Source: JAFCBV01 sp965370715 (GTDB lineage Archaea > EX4484-52 > B79-G9). From it: a stretch of 6,712 nucleotides of DNA. Shown here in pieces: positions 6,601 through 6,712 of the stretch. Made by a program: the position numbers and the translations under genes. Within the stretch, counting starts at the first letter, position 1, and each line of letters starts with the position of its first letter. The stretch spans positions 1 to 6,712 of the forward strand of contig CBDUVQ010000051.1 in NCBI GenBank assembly GCA_965370715.1. Direction: 5' to 3'. Under the pieces are notes generated by a model. The model was not told where the DNA came from. It worked only from the letters and a program-made list of their open reading frames with translations, and searched no databases.

Positions 6601-6628
6601 ATTTCTTTTAATATGTTGTTAAAGAAAT
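6601..6628. repeat. Perfect 8-bp inverted repeat over the TPR gene promoter
   Basis: ATTTCTTT at 6601-6608 and AAAGAAAT at 6621-6628 are exact reverse complements separated by 12 bases. Arm centres are 20 bases apart, about two helical turns. The repeat overlaps the TATA element of the TPR gene, so it could be an operator. AT-rich composition raises the chance of coincidence. Confidence 0.45.
6605..6615 (-). promoter_or_regulatory. Probable TATA promoter of the TPR protein gene
   Basis: CATATTAAAAG on the minus strand (6615-6605) predicts a start near 6584 and a leader of about 19 bases that includes the GGGTG. It lies partly within the left arm and spacer of the inverted repeat at 6601-6628. 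Confidence 0.5.
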
Positions 6629-6660
6629 TCAGCGGAGGCAGTTTTCTCTAAATTAACAAG

Positions 6661-6670
6661 TTTTAAAATA
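6661..6670 (+). promoter_or_regulatory. TATA promoter of the right-edge gene, leaderless
   Basis: TTTTAAAATA on the plus strand is centred 26 bases before the ATG at 6692. No ribosome binding site lies between box and ATG. This is the same arrangement as in front of the HerA-like, permease and three-TM genes. Confidence 0.5.
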
Positions 6671-6691
6671 TCTCAAATTTATTTCATTATT

Positions 6692-6712
6692 ATGATAAAA
6701 ATTACAGTACTG
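6692..6712 (+). CDS. First codons of a plus-strand gene, product unknown (partial)
   Basis: An ATG at 6692-6694 opens seven codons reading MIKITVL up to the window end. The case for a gene is the TATA element exactly 26 bases upstream, matching the other leaderless genes here, and a plausible first beta-strand. Such a beginning is seen in many cytoplasmic proteins, including some metallo-beta-lactamase-fold enzymes, but seven residues do not allow a family call. Confidence 0.45.

Noticed and set aside
1..6712. Defence system, CRISPR array, insertion sequence, tRNA or rRNA
   Set aside because: No repeat-spacer pattern, transposase motifs, cloverleaf or rRNA-like stretch is visible. The HerA-like ATPase alone, without a nuclease or SIR2-type partner, is not enough to call a defence system.

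Overview
This window looks like archaeal chromosome. The main evidence is a class 1 peptide chain release factor of the archaeal/eukaryotic type (aRF1, with NIKS and GGQ motifs), a HerA-type DUF87 ATPase, and archaeal promoters: AT-rich TATA elements lie about 26 bases upstream of either the start codon itself or a short leader carrying a GGTG or AGGA ribosome binding site. Base composition is moderate and similar throughout, and nothing looks recently acquired. The short, dense gene layout and the style of the HerA-like and antiporter N-termini would fit a DPANN or euryarchaeal lineage, but the sequence alone does not settle the phylum.

Layout, left to right. On the minus strand at the left edge is the first 17 codons of a membrane protein, probably a cation:proton antiporter. 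It starts 6 bases after the stop of a phosphomannomutase/phosphoglucomutase gene (60-1415), so the two are likely cotranscribed. A 116-base divergent promoter region (1416-1531) follows, and then the HerA-like ATPase on the plus strand (1532-2806). That gene converges, with only 19 bases between stops, on a minus-strand gene for a small protein with three membrane segments (2826-3176). Behind it, also on the minus strand, lie an APC-family amino acid permease (3222-4580), aRF1 (4622-5839, GTG start) and a membrane-anchored TPR protein (5900-6565). A second divergent promoter region of 126 bases (6566-6691) leads to seven codons of a plus-strand gene cut by the right edge.

Although four minus-strand genes lie head to tail with gaps of 41 to 60 bases, each gap holds its own TATA-like element. 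They therefore look like closely packed single-gene units rather than one operon. Starts fall into two classes: leaderless (HerA-like ATPase, three-TM protein, permease, right-edge gene) and leadered with a ribosome binding site (phosphomannomutase, aRF1, TPR protein).

Functionally this is mainly housekeeping: sugar-phosphate activation, a DNA-translocase-type ATPase, amino acid uptake, translation termination, and an envelope TPR protein. I see no rRNA, tRNA, CRISPR array, insertion sequence or defence island, and no gene-free stretch longer than 300 bases. The points most worth checking are the unusual residues in the stop-codon-reading loops of aRF1, the short orphan HerA-like ATPase, the uncharacterised three-TM protein, and inverted repeats placed over two promoters.
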